DNA from: Paenibacillus sp. FSL R5-0517
GTDB taxonomy: Bacteria > Bacillota > Bacilli > Paenibacillales > Paenibacillaceae
Length of the DNA stretch: 64,000 bases
Direction: 5' to 3'
Assembly: GCF_037974355.1 (NCBI RefSeq)
Contig: NZ_CP150235.1
Span: 3,720,001 to 3,784,000, forward strand
In this document: positions 39,323-48,442 of the stretch, piece after piece
How the letters are laid out: every line of letters starts with the position of its first letter
How positions within the stretch are numbered: position 1 is the first letter of the stretch
Program-made: the position numbers and the translations under genes
Notes under the pieces: generated by a model
What the model was told of the DNA's origin: nothing
Databases searched by the model: none
What the model saw: only the letters and a program-made list of their open reading frames with translations

Positions 39323-41272
39323 ATGGGAACAACACAGGTCCATATTTCAGATCATTTTTGGAAGAACTATTTGGAGTTAGTGCGCAAAACGGTGATCCCT
39401 TATCAATGGGAAGCATTGAACGACCGCATTGAAGGAGCAGAACCGAGCTATGCTATTCGAAATTTTCGTATCGCTGCCGGTTTAGAACAAGGCGAATTTG
39501 GTGGATGGGTGTTTCAAGATAGTGATTTATATAAATGGTTGGAAGCGGTCTCTTATTCTCTGCGTAATCACCCGGATTCAAAATTAGAAATCATTGCGGA
39601 TGAAGCAATCGATCTTATAGGTCGTGCGCAACGTGATGATGGTTATATAAACACGTACTTCACGATCAAGGAGCCCGGTAAAGAATGGACCAACCTTTAT
39701 GAGGCTCATGAGTTATATTGTGCTGGTCATCTTATTGAGGCAGCAGTAGCGTATGCAGATGCAACAGGTAAACACAAGTTGATTGATATCGCTTGCCGTT
39801 TTGCTGATCTAATTGATAGTCTGTTTGGGACAGGGGAGAACCAAAAGCAAGCTTATTGTGGTCACCAAGAGATCGAACTAGCGCTAATCAAACTATATCA
39901 GGCAACCGGAGAAGAAAGGTATCTGAAATTGAGCCAATATTTTATTGACGAACGAGGCAAGAGTCCTAATTATTTTATTAAAGAGTGGGAAGCGCGGGAG
40001 AGAAAAAGTATTTGGCCTTGGTCCCTAGGTTCCCCTAATTTGCAGATGTTTCAATCACATCTTCCGGTGCGCCAGCAGACCGTTGCGACTGGTCACTCCG
40101 TACGTGCAATGTATATGTATACTGCAATGGCAGATTTGGCTCGGCTGAAAAAAGACGATAGCTTGCTTACAACATGTCAACAACTGTGGGCGAACACTAC
40201 ACGTAGACAAATGTATATTACGGGTGGGATCGGCGCGACACATCTGGGTGAGGCGTTCACATTTGATTACGACTTGCCCAATGACTCGGTGTATGCTGAG
40301 ACTTGTGCATCCATAGGTCTTATATTCTGGGCGCGTAGGATGCTTCGCTTAGAAGCCAAAAGTGAATATGCGGACGTGATGGAACGAGCGTTGTATAACA
40401 ATGTACTTGGGAGTATGTCTAAAGATGGAACGCATTTTTTCTATGTAAATCCACTCGAAGTATGGCCGGAAGCAAGTGAACAAAATCCCGATAAGCATCA
40501 TATTAAACCCGTCCGTCAGAAATGGTTTGGTTGCTCATGTTGTCCGCCTAACGTTGCCCGTTTACTTAGTTCGTTAAATGATTATATCTATGATGTTTGT
40601 ATGGAAGAAAGAATAATTCATGTACATCTGTATATTGGAAGTACTGTACATTTTAAAACACTGAATGATCGGAAAGTCACACTTACGCAGCGTTCAAATT
40701 TACCATGGAAGGGCGACGTTGGGTTCGAAGTTTTACTTTCATCTGATTGTACTGATGGTGTTGAATTCTCTCTTGCATTAAGAATCCCGAATTGGTTCCA
40801 GAGTGAGAACCCTGTTCTTCTAGTCAATGGTGAAGTGCATGCTTATTCCGTAATCAACGGTTACGCTCATATTCATCGGATTTGGTCAAATGAAGATGTA
40901 TTGGACTGGATACTGCCAACAGAAACGCGGTTAATCGAAGCTCATCCGCAAATTCGTGCAAACGCGGGGAAAGTTGCGATACAACGAGGACCACTTGTCT
41001 ATTGTGTAGAAGAGGCTGACAACGAAGTGCCTCTTGCCACACTGTCCATTGTTGGTACTCCCAATGAGATAGAGTTGGAGAACTCCGAATTACTTGACGG
41101 ATGTGTTGTTCTGGAAGGTGAAGGATTAAAAAGTGATGGATCGACTTGGCCAGAAGATCAGCCGTATCATTCATTAGCCAAGCCGCTTCTACCAACTCGA
41201 TTTAAAGCTATACCTTATTTTTTGTGGGGTAACCGTGAATCTGGGGAAATGAGTGTATGGCTGCGCGATTAA
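39323..41272 (+). CDS. GH127 beta-L-arabinofuranosidase
   Basis: ATG 39323 is preceded by AGGAGGT. The 649-residue enzyme follows the GH127 pattern from HISDHFWKNYLELVRKTVIP through GGWVFQDSDLYKWLEA to the C-terminal beta domains (HVHLYIGSTVHF, NAGKVAIQRGPLVYCVEE). The zinc and nucleophile site is visible: Glu326 and Cys328 in YAETCAS, and Cys404, Cys406 and Cys407 in GCSCCPPN, corresponding to the Zn ligands and nucleophilic Cys417 of HypBA1. It releases L-arabinose from beta-linked arabino-oligosaccharides. No signal peptide, so cytoplasmic. First gene of the AraC-linked operon. Confidence 0.9.
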   Translation: MGTTQVHISDHFWKNYLELVRKTVIPYQWEALNDRIEGAEPSYAIRNFRIAAGLEQGEFGGWVFQDSDLYKWLEAVSYSLRNHPDSKLEIIADEAIDLIGRAQRDDGYINTYFTIKEPGKEWTNLYEAHELYCAGHLIEAAVAYADATGKHKLIDIACRFADLIDSLFGTGENQKQAYCGHQEIELALIKLYQATGEERYLKLSQYFIDERGKSPNYFIKEWEARERKSIWPWSLGSPNLQMFQSHLPVRQQTVATGHSVRAMYMYTAMADLARLKKDDSLLTTCQQLWANTTRRQMYITGGIGATHLGEAFTFDYDLPNDSVYAETCASIGLIFWARRMLRLEAKSEYADVMERALYNNVLGSMSKDGTHFFYVNPLEVWPEASEQNPDKHHIKPVRQKWFGCSCCPPNVARLLSSLNDYIYDVCMEERIIHVHLYIGSTVHFKTLNDRKVTLTQRSNLPWKGDVGFEVLLSSDCTDGVEFSLALRIPNWFQSENPVLLVNGEVHAYSVINGYAHIHRIWSNEDVLDWILPTETRLIEAHPQIRANAGKVAIQRGPLVYCVEEADNEVPLATLSIVGTPNEIELENSELLDGCVVLEGEGLKSDGSTWPEDQPYHSLAKPLLPTRFKAIPYFLWGNRESGEMSVWLRD

Positions 41273-41322
41273 CATCCCCTAGAAACACATTTCGTTTGAT
41301 AAATGATATGGGAGGTAAACAG

Positions 41323-42246
41323 ATGAAAAGTCCCTTATTTCGGGATCCGATTTATGACGGAGCAGCCGATCCTGTTTTGATTTGGAATAGGCAGGCTGAA
41401 GAGTGGTGGTTAATATATACAAATCGGAGAGCTACAGTCGATGGATCGGGTGTAGCGTGGGTGCATGGTACCGAACTAGGTGTTGCATCTTCTAAGGATG
41501 GCAAAAGGTGGCTGTATCGAGGGACATTATCAGGATTAGAACTAGAGTGGGGACATAATACATTTTGGGCTCCGGAGATTATATGGAATAATGGGCTTTA
41601 CCACATGTATGTTACCTATATTCAAGGAGTACCTGATGAATGGGATTCTTATTTTAGACATATTGTGCATTACACAAGTCCTGACCTACTTCAATGGACT
41701 TATCATTCTAGAATTAAGCTCAGTTCCGAACGAGTAATCGATGCCTGTGTTTATCCTCTTCCTGATGGCCGATTTCGAATGTGGTACAAAGATGAGGCAA
41801 ATGATTCTGCAACCTATGCTGCAGATAGTTCTGATTTGTATGAATGGGAAGTGATCGGCCCTGTTTTGAATCATAGGCCTCATGAGGGACCAAACGTTTT
41901 CAAATTTAGAGACTACTATTGGATGATTGTTGATGAGTGGAGTGGTCAAGGTGTATTTCGATCAAGCAACCTTGAACACTGGGAGAGCAATGGTTTGATT
42001 CTTGATAAACCTGGTATTCGGCAAGATGATGGAACAATAGGTTTACATGCTGATGTAGTTGTTCAAGGTGAACATGCATATATTTTCTACTTTACCCATC
42101 CAGATCGCACTGGCAATTTCGATGCTGACAAAACATATGCCGCGCGGAGATCTTCAATACAAGTAGCAAGATTAGATGTAATTGACGGCCATTTAGTGTG
42201 CAACCGAGATGAAGATTTTGAGTTAACCCTACTTCAAGAAACTTAA
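41323..42246 (+). CDS. GH43-like five-bladed beta-propeller glycosidase
   Basis: ATG 41323 follows GGGAGGT; a longer frame from 41257 overlaps the GH127 gene. The 307-residue protein has the GH43/GH117/GH130-type propeller: candidate base Asp16 in YDGAADPVLIW, FWAPEIIWNNGLYHMY near residue 85, RVIDACVYPLPDGRFRMWY near 137 and HEGPNVFKFRDYYWMI near 187. Each matches one blade with an acidic residue near the centre. The specific family is uncertain. It probably works on arabinose- or galactose-containing chains with the neighbours. Confidence 0.75.
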   Translation: MKSPLFRDPIYDGAADPVLIWNRQAEEWWLIYTNRRATVDGSGVAWVHGTELGVASSKDGKRWLYRGTLSGLELEWGHNTFWAPEIIWNNGLYHMYVTYIQGVPDEWDSYFRHIVHYTSPDLLQWTYHSRIKLSSERVIDACVYPLPDGRFRMWYKDEANDSATYAADSSDLYEWEVIGPVLNHRPHEGPNVFKFRDYYWMIVDEWSGQGVFRSSNLEHWESNGLILDKPGIRQDDGTIGLHADVVVQGEHAYIFYFTHPDRTGNFDADKTYAARRSSIQVARLDVIDGHLVCNRDEDFELTLLQET

Positions 42247-42295
42247 ACTCTTCTTTTGAATATCACTTAATAATAAAGACTTCAGAGGAGATACT

Positions 42296-43849
42296 ATGAT
42301 GAAAAAAGACTACAATGTTATGTCCAAAAAAGGAAAATGGGGCGATCAGGGGGACGGTACTTATGTCAATCCTGTTCTGCCAGGAGATTACTGTGATCCG
42401 GATGTCATACGAGTTGCGGAAGATTATTATTGTATCTCTTCGACGTTGCATTGCTCACCAGGCATGGCCGTTCTGCATTCAAAAGACTTGGTAAATTGGA
42501 GTGTGATTAGTCATGTTGTCCATGATCTGACATTCATCGGGCCTGAATACCGACATGATCGAATGAATCGATATGGAAGAGGAGTCTGGGCGGGTGCTAT
42601 CCGTTATCATCTCAATAAATACTGGGTATATTTCTTCACACCGGATGAAGGCTTATTCATGAGCACGGCTACAAATCCCGCTGGACCGTGGGATCCTCTT
42701 CATCACATGTGGGAAACTGATGGCTGGGATGATTGCTGTCCTTTTTGGGATGATGATGGTCAAGGGTATCTGGTTGCTACGAATTTTGCTGACAATTACA
42801 ACATCCACCTATTTAAGTTAAGTGACGACGGGCAAAGTCTTCTGCATGACAGCGGGGTTGTGATACATCAATATAACGGAAGCGAAGCAAGTAAGCTCTA
42901 CAAAATAGACGGATATTATTTCCTTTTCCACAGTGAAGTACGGCAAGAGAATGGTCAGGATGTAAGGGTCGTGATGATGCTGCGATCCACCCAACTATAC
43001 GGCCCTTATGAAGAAAAAGAATTGATTCATACGCATGGCGTGGAAGTGGATCGCGAACCGAATCAAGGCGGATTTGTCCAAACACAAACTGGGGAATGGT
43101 ACTTCATTAGCCACCAAGGAGCGGGCGGCTATTTTGAAGGCAGAACCCTACATTTGCTTCCCGTTTGGTGGATGGACGGTTGGCCCATGATCGGTGAAGA
43201 TGTTGACGGTGATGGAATAGGAGAGATGGTATGGGGAGGAATAAAGCCAATTAACGGGTATCCCCAAACGGCCTTAGCCATAAATGATGATTTTGAAAGC
43301 CAAGTATTGAAACCGCATTGGGAATGGAATCATCAGCCTAAGGCAGATAAGTGGTCTTTAAAAGAAAGAACTGGATATTTGCGGTTATATGCTTGTGTTC
43401 CTTTGGAGAAGAACAATTTCTTTAAGATATGTAATACTATTTCGCAGCGTACATTTCGAGTTAATCATAATGTAGTAACTGCCAAATATGATATCAGTGG
43501 TATGGTTGACGATCAGGAAGCGGGGCTCTGCCATTTTGGACAAACTTACTGTACGATTGGTGTATATCAACGGCAAGGAGCTCGGATTTTGAAGTATAAC
43601 CATTCAGGTGAGATAGAATGGGGGCCGGCTATCCCATCATCTTTCATATGGTTAAGGTCGGTTTGGAACCTACAGGGTGAAAACTCTTATGAATACAGTC
43701 TAGATGGTGAGAATTTTATTAGATTTGGTGAAGTCTACCAGATGGGTTGGGGATACTATCGGGGAGATCGAGTGGGGGTTTATAATTTTAACAACGAAAG
43801 AGAGCAAGGCTATATTGATGTGGACAATTTCTATTACGAGCATGATTAG
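42296..43849 (+). CDS. GH43 beta-xylosidase/alpha-L-arabinofuranosidase
   Basis: ATG 42296 (or 42299) follows AGAGGAG. The 517-residue enzyme has an N-terminal GH43 propeller (about 20-320): catalytic base Asp34 in GDYCDPDVIRV, the pKa-modulating Asp region DDCCPFWDDDG near residue 145, and the acid Glu in NGSEASKLYKIDGYYFLF near 205. The C-terminal lectin-like domain (about 325-517) has INDDFESQVLKPHWEWNH, as in GH43 subfamilies 11/12. It removes xylose or arabinose from side chains or oligosaccharides. Last gene of the AraC-linked group; no signal peptide. Confidence 0.88.
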   Translation: MMKKDYNVMSKKGKWGDQGDGTYVNPVLPGDYCDPDVIRVAEDYYCISSTLHCSPGMAVLHSKDLVNWSVISHVVHDLTFIGPEYRHDRMNRYGRGVWAGAIRYHLNKYWVYFFTPDEGLFMSTATNPAGPWDPLHHMWETDGWDDCCPFWDDDGQGYLVATNFADNYNIHLFKLSDDGQSLLHDSGVVIHQYNGSEASKLYKIDGYYFLFHSEVRQENGQDVRVVMMLRSTQLYGPYEEKELIHTHGVEVDREPNQGGFVQTQTGEWYFISHQGAGGYFEGRTLHLLPVWWMDGWPMIGEDVDGDGIGEMVWGGIKPINGYPQTALAINDDFESQVLKPHWEWNHQPKADKWSLKERTGYLRLYACVPLEKNNFFKICNTISQRTFRVNHNVVTAKYDISGMVDDQEAGLCHFGQTYCTIGVYQRQGARILKYNHSGEIEWGPAIPSSFIWLRSVWNLQGENSYEYSLDGENFIRFGEVYQMGWGYYRGDRVGVYNFNNEREQGYIDVDNFYYEHD

Positions 43850-43877
43850 CTTATTGTTGTAGTAATATATCTCGTAT

Positions 43878-43911
43878 GCAAAGTCCTCTATATAAAATTG
43901 AAGGACTTTGC
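43878..43911 (+). terminator. Stem-loop after GH43 gene
   Basis: GCAAAGTCCT and AGGACTTTGC form a perfect ten-pair stem but lack a T run; a terminator hairpin with Ts follows at once in repeat A copy 3. Confidence 0.5.
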
Positions 43912-43928
43912 AATGAGTTTAGGATCCT

Positions 43929-44003
43929 ACCCCATTGAAGACGCTAATTTAGCGTTTTTTTTGGTACAAATTCGTATCCCGAGCAAAGGACAAGAACTTT
44001 TTT
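43929..44003 (+). repeat. Repeat A, copy 3 (degenerate)
   Basis: It retains CCCCATTGAAGACGCTAATT plus AGCG and a T run, then GGTACAAATTCGTATCCC and AAAGGACAAGAACTT. Both ends and half of the palindrome are lost. The hairpin can act as terminator for the GH43 gene. Confidence 0.6.
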
Positions 44004-44164
44004 TCTTGTAGCTCTGTATAAATTCCCTGAATTCATGTTTAAAGTAGTAATGATTGGGTGAATTCATACTTTAGATAGCCAGTATAATCTGACTAAGCAA
44101 AAAGGTTAATCAGTTGTAATGGTAGCGGACGTCCATTTACTTGTTTATTTAGGGGGAATATTGA

Positions 44165-44353
44165 TTGGACACTTTTTTAGAGGCTCTTGATTATCATAAA
44201 TCTGCAATTTCCGTACACTTAGTCAGCGGAGAGTATTATGTAGGTCAATGTATAAAAACATCCGATCCAAATATAATTGTAATAAAAACATCGGATCGGT
44301 ATGAAAAAATTAAACTTTGGACGATAAAACGTTTTCAACTTTTGGACAATTAA
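44165..44353 (+). CDS. LSm/Hfq-like small protein
   Basis: A 62-residue protein from TTG 44165, with AGGGGGAAT eight bases upstream. It has the layout of an Sm fold: a short N-terminal helix (DTFLEALDYHK), strand pair AISVHLVSGEYYVGQCIK resembling the Sm1 motif, NIIVIKTSDRYEKIK and a final strand LWTIKRFQLL. Canonical Hfq RNA-binding residues are not clearly conserved, so this is a distant or look-alike member. It stands alone with a hairpin downstream. The function is unknown; an RNA-binding role is inferred only from predicted topology. Confidence 0.5.
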   Translation: MDTFLEALDYHKSAISVHLVSGEYYVGQCIKTSDPNIIVIKTSDRYEKIKLWTIKRFQLLDN

Positions 44354-44488
44354 AGATTTAACCCGAATCCATGCATTTGCTGAAATGTGTGGAATACTAC
44401 GTAGCATTATCAAGATTTGAATAGTTTCCGGGAATTATATGAACTCCGCTTTCTTTAAATATCTGACTAAAGATTCTATTTAAATTAT

Positions 44489-44533
44489 TACGGTTAAGTT
44501 GACTCCGTGAATAGAGCCTGTAACTTAACCGTA
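44489..44533. terminator. Stem-loop between LSm-like gene and rarD
   Basis: TACGGTTAAGTT and AACTTAACCGTA form a perfect 12-pair stem between two converging genes. It is 17 bp beyond the original rarD stop. Confidence 0.65.
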
Positions 44534-44549
44534 TTCTTCAAGGCTTACA

Positions 44550-45448
44550 TCATTGAAGATAAGTTTTTTTACGATTTTTAACGAAAGATGAAGAGGAGTA
44601 GACTACAAGTCCCAGCCATATGAAACTAAATGCAATGATATGTGCATTGGTTAACGTTTCGTGATAGAGAAAAACCCAGTAATTAATGCGATCGTTGGAG
44701 AAATATATTGAAGGATGCCTAGTAAGGATAACGTTACTTTTTGAGCACTCTTTGTAAATAATAGTAGAGGTAGGGCGGTGACGACACCAGTTCCAATCAA
44801 TAGTAAGCTATTCGGGATCGATTCAATAAATTGCAGTCTATTTCCAATAATTAGATATATGATATAGCTCAAAGCGATCGGAGTAATTACCATCGTTTCA
44901 AGGGCTAAACTAACGGTAGAGTCTGTTCTAATTTTCTTTTTCAAAAGGCCGTAAAATCCAAAAGTCAGTGCCAAGCACAGGGAAATCCAAGGGAAAACCC
45001 CATAGGCTAAGCTAAGTGAAAGAACACCTAGACCTGCTAGTATAAAAGAAATAGTTTGAGAAACAGTTAACCTTTCCTTTAAGGCTATGACTCCAATTAT
45101 CATACTTGTTAAAGGATTAATATATTGTCCGAGACTTGCTTCTAACATCTTCCCATTGATTACAGCCCACATAAATATTCCCCAATTAGAACTGATGAGT
45201 AGAGAAGCGATAACAAGTAGTGAGAGCAACTTTAAGTTTCTCATGAGTTGCTTGGTGAAATTAATGTAATTTCTCCATTTTTTTGTGATTATGATTAGAA
45301 AAAGAATAAAAATATAAGACCAGATCACACGTTGAGCTAAAATTTCACCAGGGGATACATATTGAACCACTTTCCAGTATAAAGGAGTTAATCCCCATAA
45401 TATGTAGGAGAATATAGCATACATAACACCATCTTTTTCATTATTCAT
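44550..45448 (-). pseudogene. RarD/EamA-family permease with C-terminal frameshift
   Basis: The frame from ATG 45448 (GGAG upstream) gives 265 residues with about nine helices and RarD motifs (YILWGLTPLYWKVV, SPGEILAQRVIWS, LGQYINPLTSMIIGV), then ends abnormally in TGFFSITKR at 44651. In another frame the sequence continues GVFLYHETLTNAHIIAFSFI and LGLVVYSSSSFVKNRKKTYL to a stop at 44550, the normal RarD C-terminus. A missing base in a G/T run near 44672 explains the shift. The truncated protein lacks the last helix. A real mutation and a sequencing error are both possible. RarD-type proteins are EamA drug/metabolite transporters. Confidence 0.8.
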
Positions 45449-45780
45449 CTTTTAATGTCTCTTCTCCTATATATCAAGATATATGTCAACCAATGAATAA
45501 TATTATGGTTAACAATCAGGGCTGTCAAGTGAAGGATTAGGTTAGCAAATACACAATTTGCAATAATGAGCTAATAGAAAATGCAATGTTTTTAGGTCAA
45601 GATAATTTAATTAAGTAATTTTGAGGGAGTGCTCTGGATGCGTTTTGATTGTTAGTAGCAAATATAAGCATACTGGGAGAGACCTTGTTCGTTGCTTAGA
45701 TAAGTATGTTCTTTAGATATGTTTAAAAATCCATATTACATATCGTTCATACATTGTTTGCAATTGAGTAAAAATCTTTG
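45449..45780. other. Non-coding interval upstream of rarD
   Basis: No credible coding frame is seen. The interval ends in a strong terminator (45781-45813) with no intact gene in front of it, so a gene may have been lost here. Confidence 0.4.
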
Positions 45781-45813
45781 AACGCATGGCTCTATAGAGT
45801 CATGCGTTTTTTT
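45781..45813 (+). terminator. Orphan terminator
   Basis: AACGCATGGCTC and GAGTCATGCGTT form a nearly perfect stem with a seven-T tail. No gene on the plus strand precedes it within 1.4 kb. Confidence 0.7.
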
Positions 45814-45917
45814 ATCATTTAACGGTATGCTGTTTACGATAAACTCATTTTACATTTCTCACTGGGGCAAAACGTAAATGAACGCTATCTCAGTTTGATC
45901 AGATGGAGGTATGACCT

Positions 45918-46646
45918 ATGAATGGGACCCTGCAAAAAAACAGAATATTGATCGTAGATGATGATGAACGGGTCCGGAGGTTACTTAGAATGTACCTGGA
46001 AAAAGAACAATATATTATCGAAGAGGCCTCCCTTGGTGTGCAAGCTTTGAGCAAACTTCATAAAGGTTCTTATGCATTAATCATTCTCGATTGGATGCTC
46101 CCTGACATTAAGGGTATTGAAATATGCAATTATCTGCGATTGAGTACAAGCATTCCTGTGATGTTCTTAACAGGAAAGTCTGAAGAAGCGGACCGAATTG
46201 AGGCGTTTAAGGCAGGAGCAGATGACTTTGTGATGAAACCCTTCAGCCCCAGGGAAGTTGTGCTTCGGATCAAGTCAATGATGGCACGTTTTACAGGGTT
46301 TTACGGGCATGTTATACCCGATCATTCCGCCAGTGAAGTACTGATTTCATCCATTTTAATTAATCCCACTTCTAGAAAAGTGCTGGTAAAAGATGAAGAA
46401 ATTCATATGACACCCAAAGAATTTGATTTGTTATACCATCTGGCAACTCATCCGGAGATCGCTTTCTCCAGACAGGATTTGCTGAAAATCGTCTGGAAGG
46501 TGGAGAAAGATGAAGAACTGGACTATCGAACCGTAGATACCCATGTTAAACGATTACGTGACAAATTATCGGAATATGTAATGAATCGTGAAGATCTCAT
46601 TCAAACCCTGTGGGGGTTTGGTTACATCCTTCGTTTGCCCCATTAA
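45918..46646 (+). CDS. OmpR/PhoB-family response regulator
   Basis: A 242-residue regulator with GGAGG upstream. The receiver has phospho-acceptor Asp58 in LIILDWMLPD, Thr in MFLTGKSEEA and Lys in FVMKPFSPREVV. The winged helix has HMTPKEFDLLYHLATHPEIA and YRTVDTHVKRLRDKL, ending LWGFGYILRL. The gene is followed by a NarL-type kinase and a NarL-type regulator in the same direction, with 28 bp to the kinase. No HisKA-type partner kinase is present, so the phosphate source is unclear. It resembles the orphan regulator at 31703. Confidence 0.88.
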   Translation: MNGTLQKNRILIVDDDERVRRLLRMYLEKEQYIIEEASLGVQALSKLHKGSYALIILDWMLPDIKGIEICNYLRLSTSIPVMFLTGKSEEADRIEAFKAGADDFVMKPFSPREVVLRIKSMMARFTGFYGHVIPDHSASEVLISSILINPTSRKVLVKDEEIHMTPKEFDLLYHLATHPEIAFSRQDLLKIVWKVEKDEELDYRTVDTHVKRLRDKLSEYVMNREDLIQTLWGFGYILRLPH

Positions 46647-46674
46647 TTTCTTATTAAAACCCAGGAGGAGCATC

Positions 46675-47514
46675 ATGTCCTATAAACAAATCAAATCGAT
46701 GATTCTATTCATTCCAACCATTACAGTCGCTATCTGGGAATATGTCAGGCACCAATTTTTACTTCCCTATATCTCGATGGATTTGGGCAATTGGTTAACA
46801 CCGGTGTTAGTTTATCTCGTTACGATTACATTGCTAACCAAGCTATTTCGTATCCTTGAAAACATTCAGAAAGAATTGGAACGTGCACGTTCTGCAAAAG
46901 CTGCTCTTGAAGCACGCGAAGAGCTTGCGCGAGAACTTCATGACGGAATTGCCCAATCCTTGTTCCTGCTTTCCGTGAAAGCAGAAAAGCTTGAATCCGG
47001 TAACGATATGAAGCAGCAAGAACAAAATGTTTTGTCTATTCGTAAAACGATTCATGAGGTGAATCGCTATGTCAGACAAGCCATCACAAATCTTCGACTT
47101 GATCGTGACGAGACGGCAGATGGAAATCAAAATTCACCATCACTGGTGAAGCAAGTACATGCGATTTCCAAAGATATCCGTACTCCCATCCGGATTCGCT
47201 GGGAACTGGAGGATCATCGTCAGACGGATAAAGAACAAATAGAATTACTAGCTTGCATACGTGAGGCACTCATTAATATGGATAAATACGCGTTAGCAAC
47301 CGAGGGATCAATCACTGCAGTAGGAATGAGTCATAGCTGGAAGATTACTGTAGCGGATAATGGTAAAGGATTTGAAGGAGATCCGTTTGCCAAGAAAAAC
47401 AAGTTCGGTTTACGAATTATGAAGGAGCGCTGTAATGAGATGGGATGGATTATGAACATGTATCGAAAGGATGGGAAAACCTTAGTTGAGATCCAAAAGG
47501 GGGGACTCGTATGA
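46675..47514 (+). CDS. NarL/DegS-type sensor histidine kinase
   Basis: ATG 46675 follows AGGAGGAG; a longer frame overlapping the upstream gene has no ribosome site. The 279-residue kinase has two N-terminal membrane helices (about 8-24 and 40-58), a short coiled coil (61-85), and the HisKA_3 box ELARELHDGIAQ with phospho-acceptor His89. The ATPase domain is about 185-275 (ECIREALINMDKYA, VADNGKGFEG, FGLRIMKERC). The sensor region is very short, suggesting membrane-embedded or partner-mediated sensing. It overlaps the next gene by four bases (ATGA), its cognate regulator. Confidence 0.88.
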   Translation: MSYKQIKSMILFIPTITVAIWEYVRHQFLLPYISMDLGNWLTPVLVYLVTITLLTKLFRILENIQKELERARSAKAALEAREELARELHDGIAQSLFLLSVKAEKLESGNDMKQQEQNVLSIRKTIHEVNRYVRQAITNLRLDRDETADGNQNSPSLVKQVHAISKDIRTPIRIRWELEDHRQTDKEQIELLACIREALINMDKYALATEGSITAVGMSHSWKITVADNGKGFEGDPFAKKNKFGLRIMKERCNEMGWIMNMYRKDGKTLVEIQKGGLV

Positions 47515-48176
47515 CAATGACCACAACCAGAGTATTGGTCGTTGATGATCACGCCCATGCAAGGGAAGCCATTCGTGAAATTCTGAGTATAGACAAACAC
47601 TTTGAGATCATTGGCACGGTTAACAACGGTCAAGAGGCGATTGACTTCATGGAGAAGTGGCTTCCTGACCTTATTCTGATGGATATTCAAATGCCCATTA
47701 TGGACGGACTCGAAGCAACGCGAAGAATCAAGCTCGTTTTTCCCTATGTGAAAATAGTTATGATTACGGTTTCGGACGACATGATTCATCTACTTGAGGC
47801 GCTCAAAAGGGGTGCACAAGGATATCTGCTTAAAAATTTGGAACCCACGACATGGCTTGAATATCTGCATTCCATCATTAATGAGGAAGCCCCTATGTCC
47901 AGAGATGTGGCCTATCAGATTCTGAAGGAAGTCAATGTAACCGAAAAGAAGAAAACCGAAGTTAAGCTGACGACCCGAGAACTGGATATTTTATATGGGG
48001 TAGCTGAAGGATGGACGAACAAAGAAATTGCAGGGAAATATGACATATCAGAATACACCGTAAAGAACCATTTGAAAAATATTTTGCAGAAGCTACAGTT
48101 ACAAAATCGGGTTCAACTAACCCGGTACGCACTTGAACAGGGACTTGTGTGGGAAGCTAAAAGACAACGAGGGTGA
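47511..48176 (+). CDS. NarL/FixJ-family response regulator
   Basis: A 221-residue regulator. The receiver domain has phospho-acceptor Asp58 in LILMDIQMPIMDG and Lys108 near GYLLKNLEP. The LuxR-type helix-turn-helix is at about 150-210 (TTRELDILYGVAEGWTNKEI, SEYTVKNHLKNILQKLQLQN). The ATGA overlap with the kinase gene indicates tight coupling. Targets are unknown; the converging FixH-like/PepSY genes are nearby. Confidence 0.9.
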   Translation: MTMTTTRVLVVDDHAHAREAIREILSIDKHFEIIGTVNNGQEAIDFMEKWLPDLILMDIQMPIMDGLEATRRIKLVFPYVKIVMITVSDDMIHLLEALKRGAQGYLLKNLEPTTWLEYLHSIINEEAPMSRDVAYQILKEVNVTEKKKTEVKLTTRELDILYGVAEGWTNKEIAGKYDISEYTVKNHLKNILQKLQLQNRVQLTRYALEQGLVWEAKRQRG

Positions 48177-48333
48177 ACCTCTGTTTTTCATCCGCAATAT
48201 CAAGCAAAATCTGTTCTAGGTTCTTGCATATAGTGTCATTGACATTCCCATTGCAGCTTTGGGATTCTTGGCGCCATGGATTGCTGGTGCCAGATAAAGA
48301 GACAAGATGTGCACAGTGAAGCGTGAGCAGGTT
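48177..48333. other. Short interval with possible coding relic
   Basis: One plus-strand frame near 48230-48295 reads IDIPIAALGFLAPWIAGAR before a stop, resembling a membrane helix end of a lost gene. No start or ribosome site is seen. Confidence 0.2.
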
Positions 48334-48366
48334 AAGAAGTCGCTAATATAGCGACTTCTTTTTTTA
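48334..48366. terminator. Strong terminator between response regulator and FixH-like gene
   Basis: AAGAAGTCGCTA and TAGCGACTTCTT form a perfect 12-pair stem with a three-base loop, followed by seven Ts. The GTCGCTA core matches the hairpin of repeat A. Confidence 0.85.
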
Positions 48367-48442
48367 CATGGAATAGATTTGTCGTAAGGGTCCCAGAATC
48401 ATTTAAAAATTGAAGTTGGAGTGTATAGGAGGGAACGTTTGT

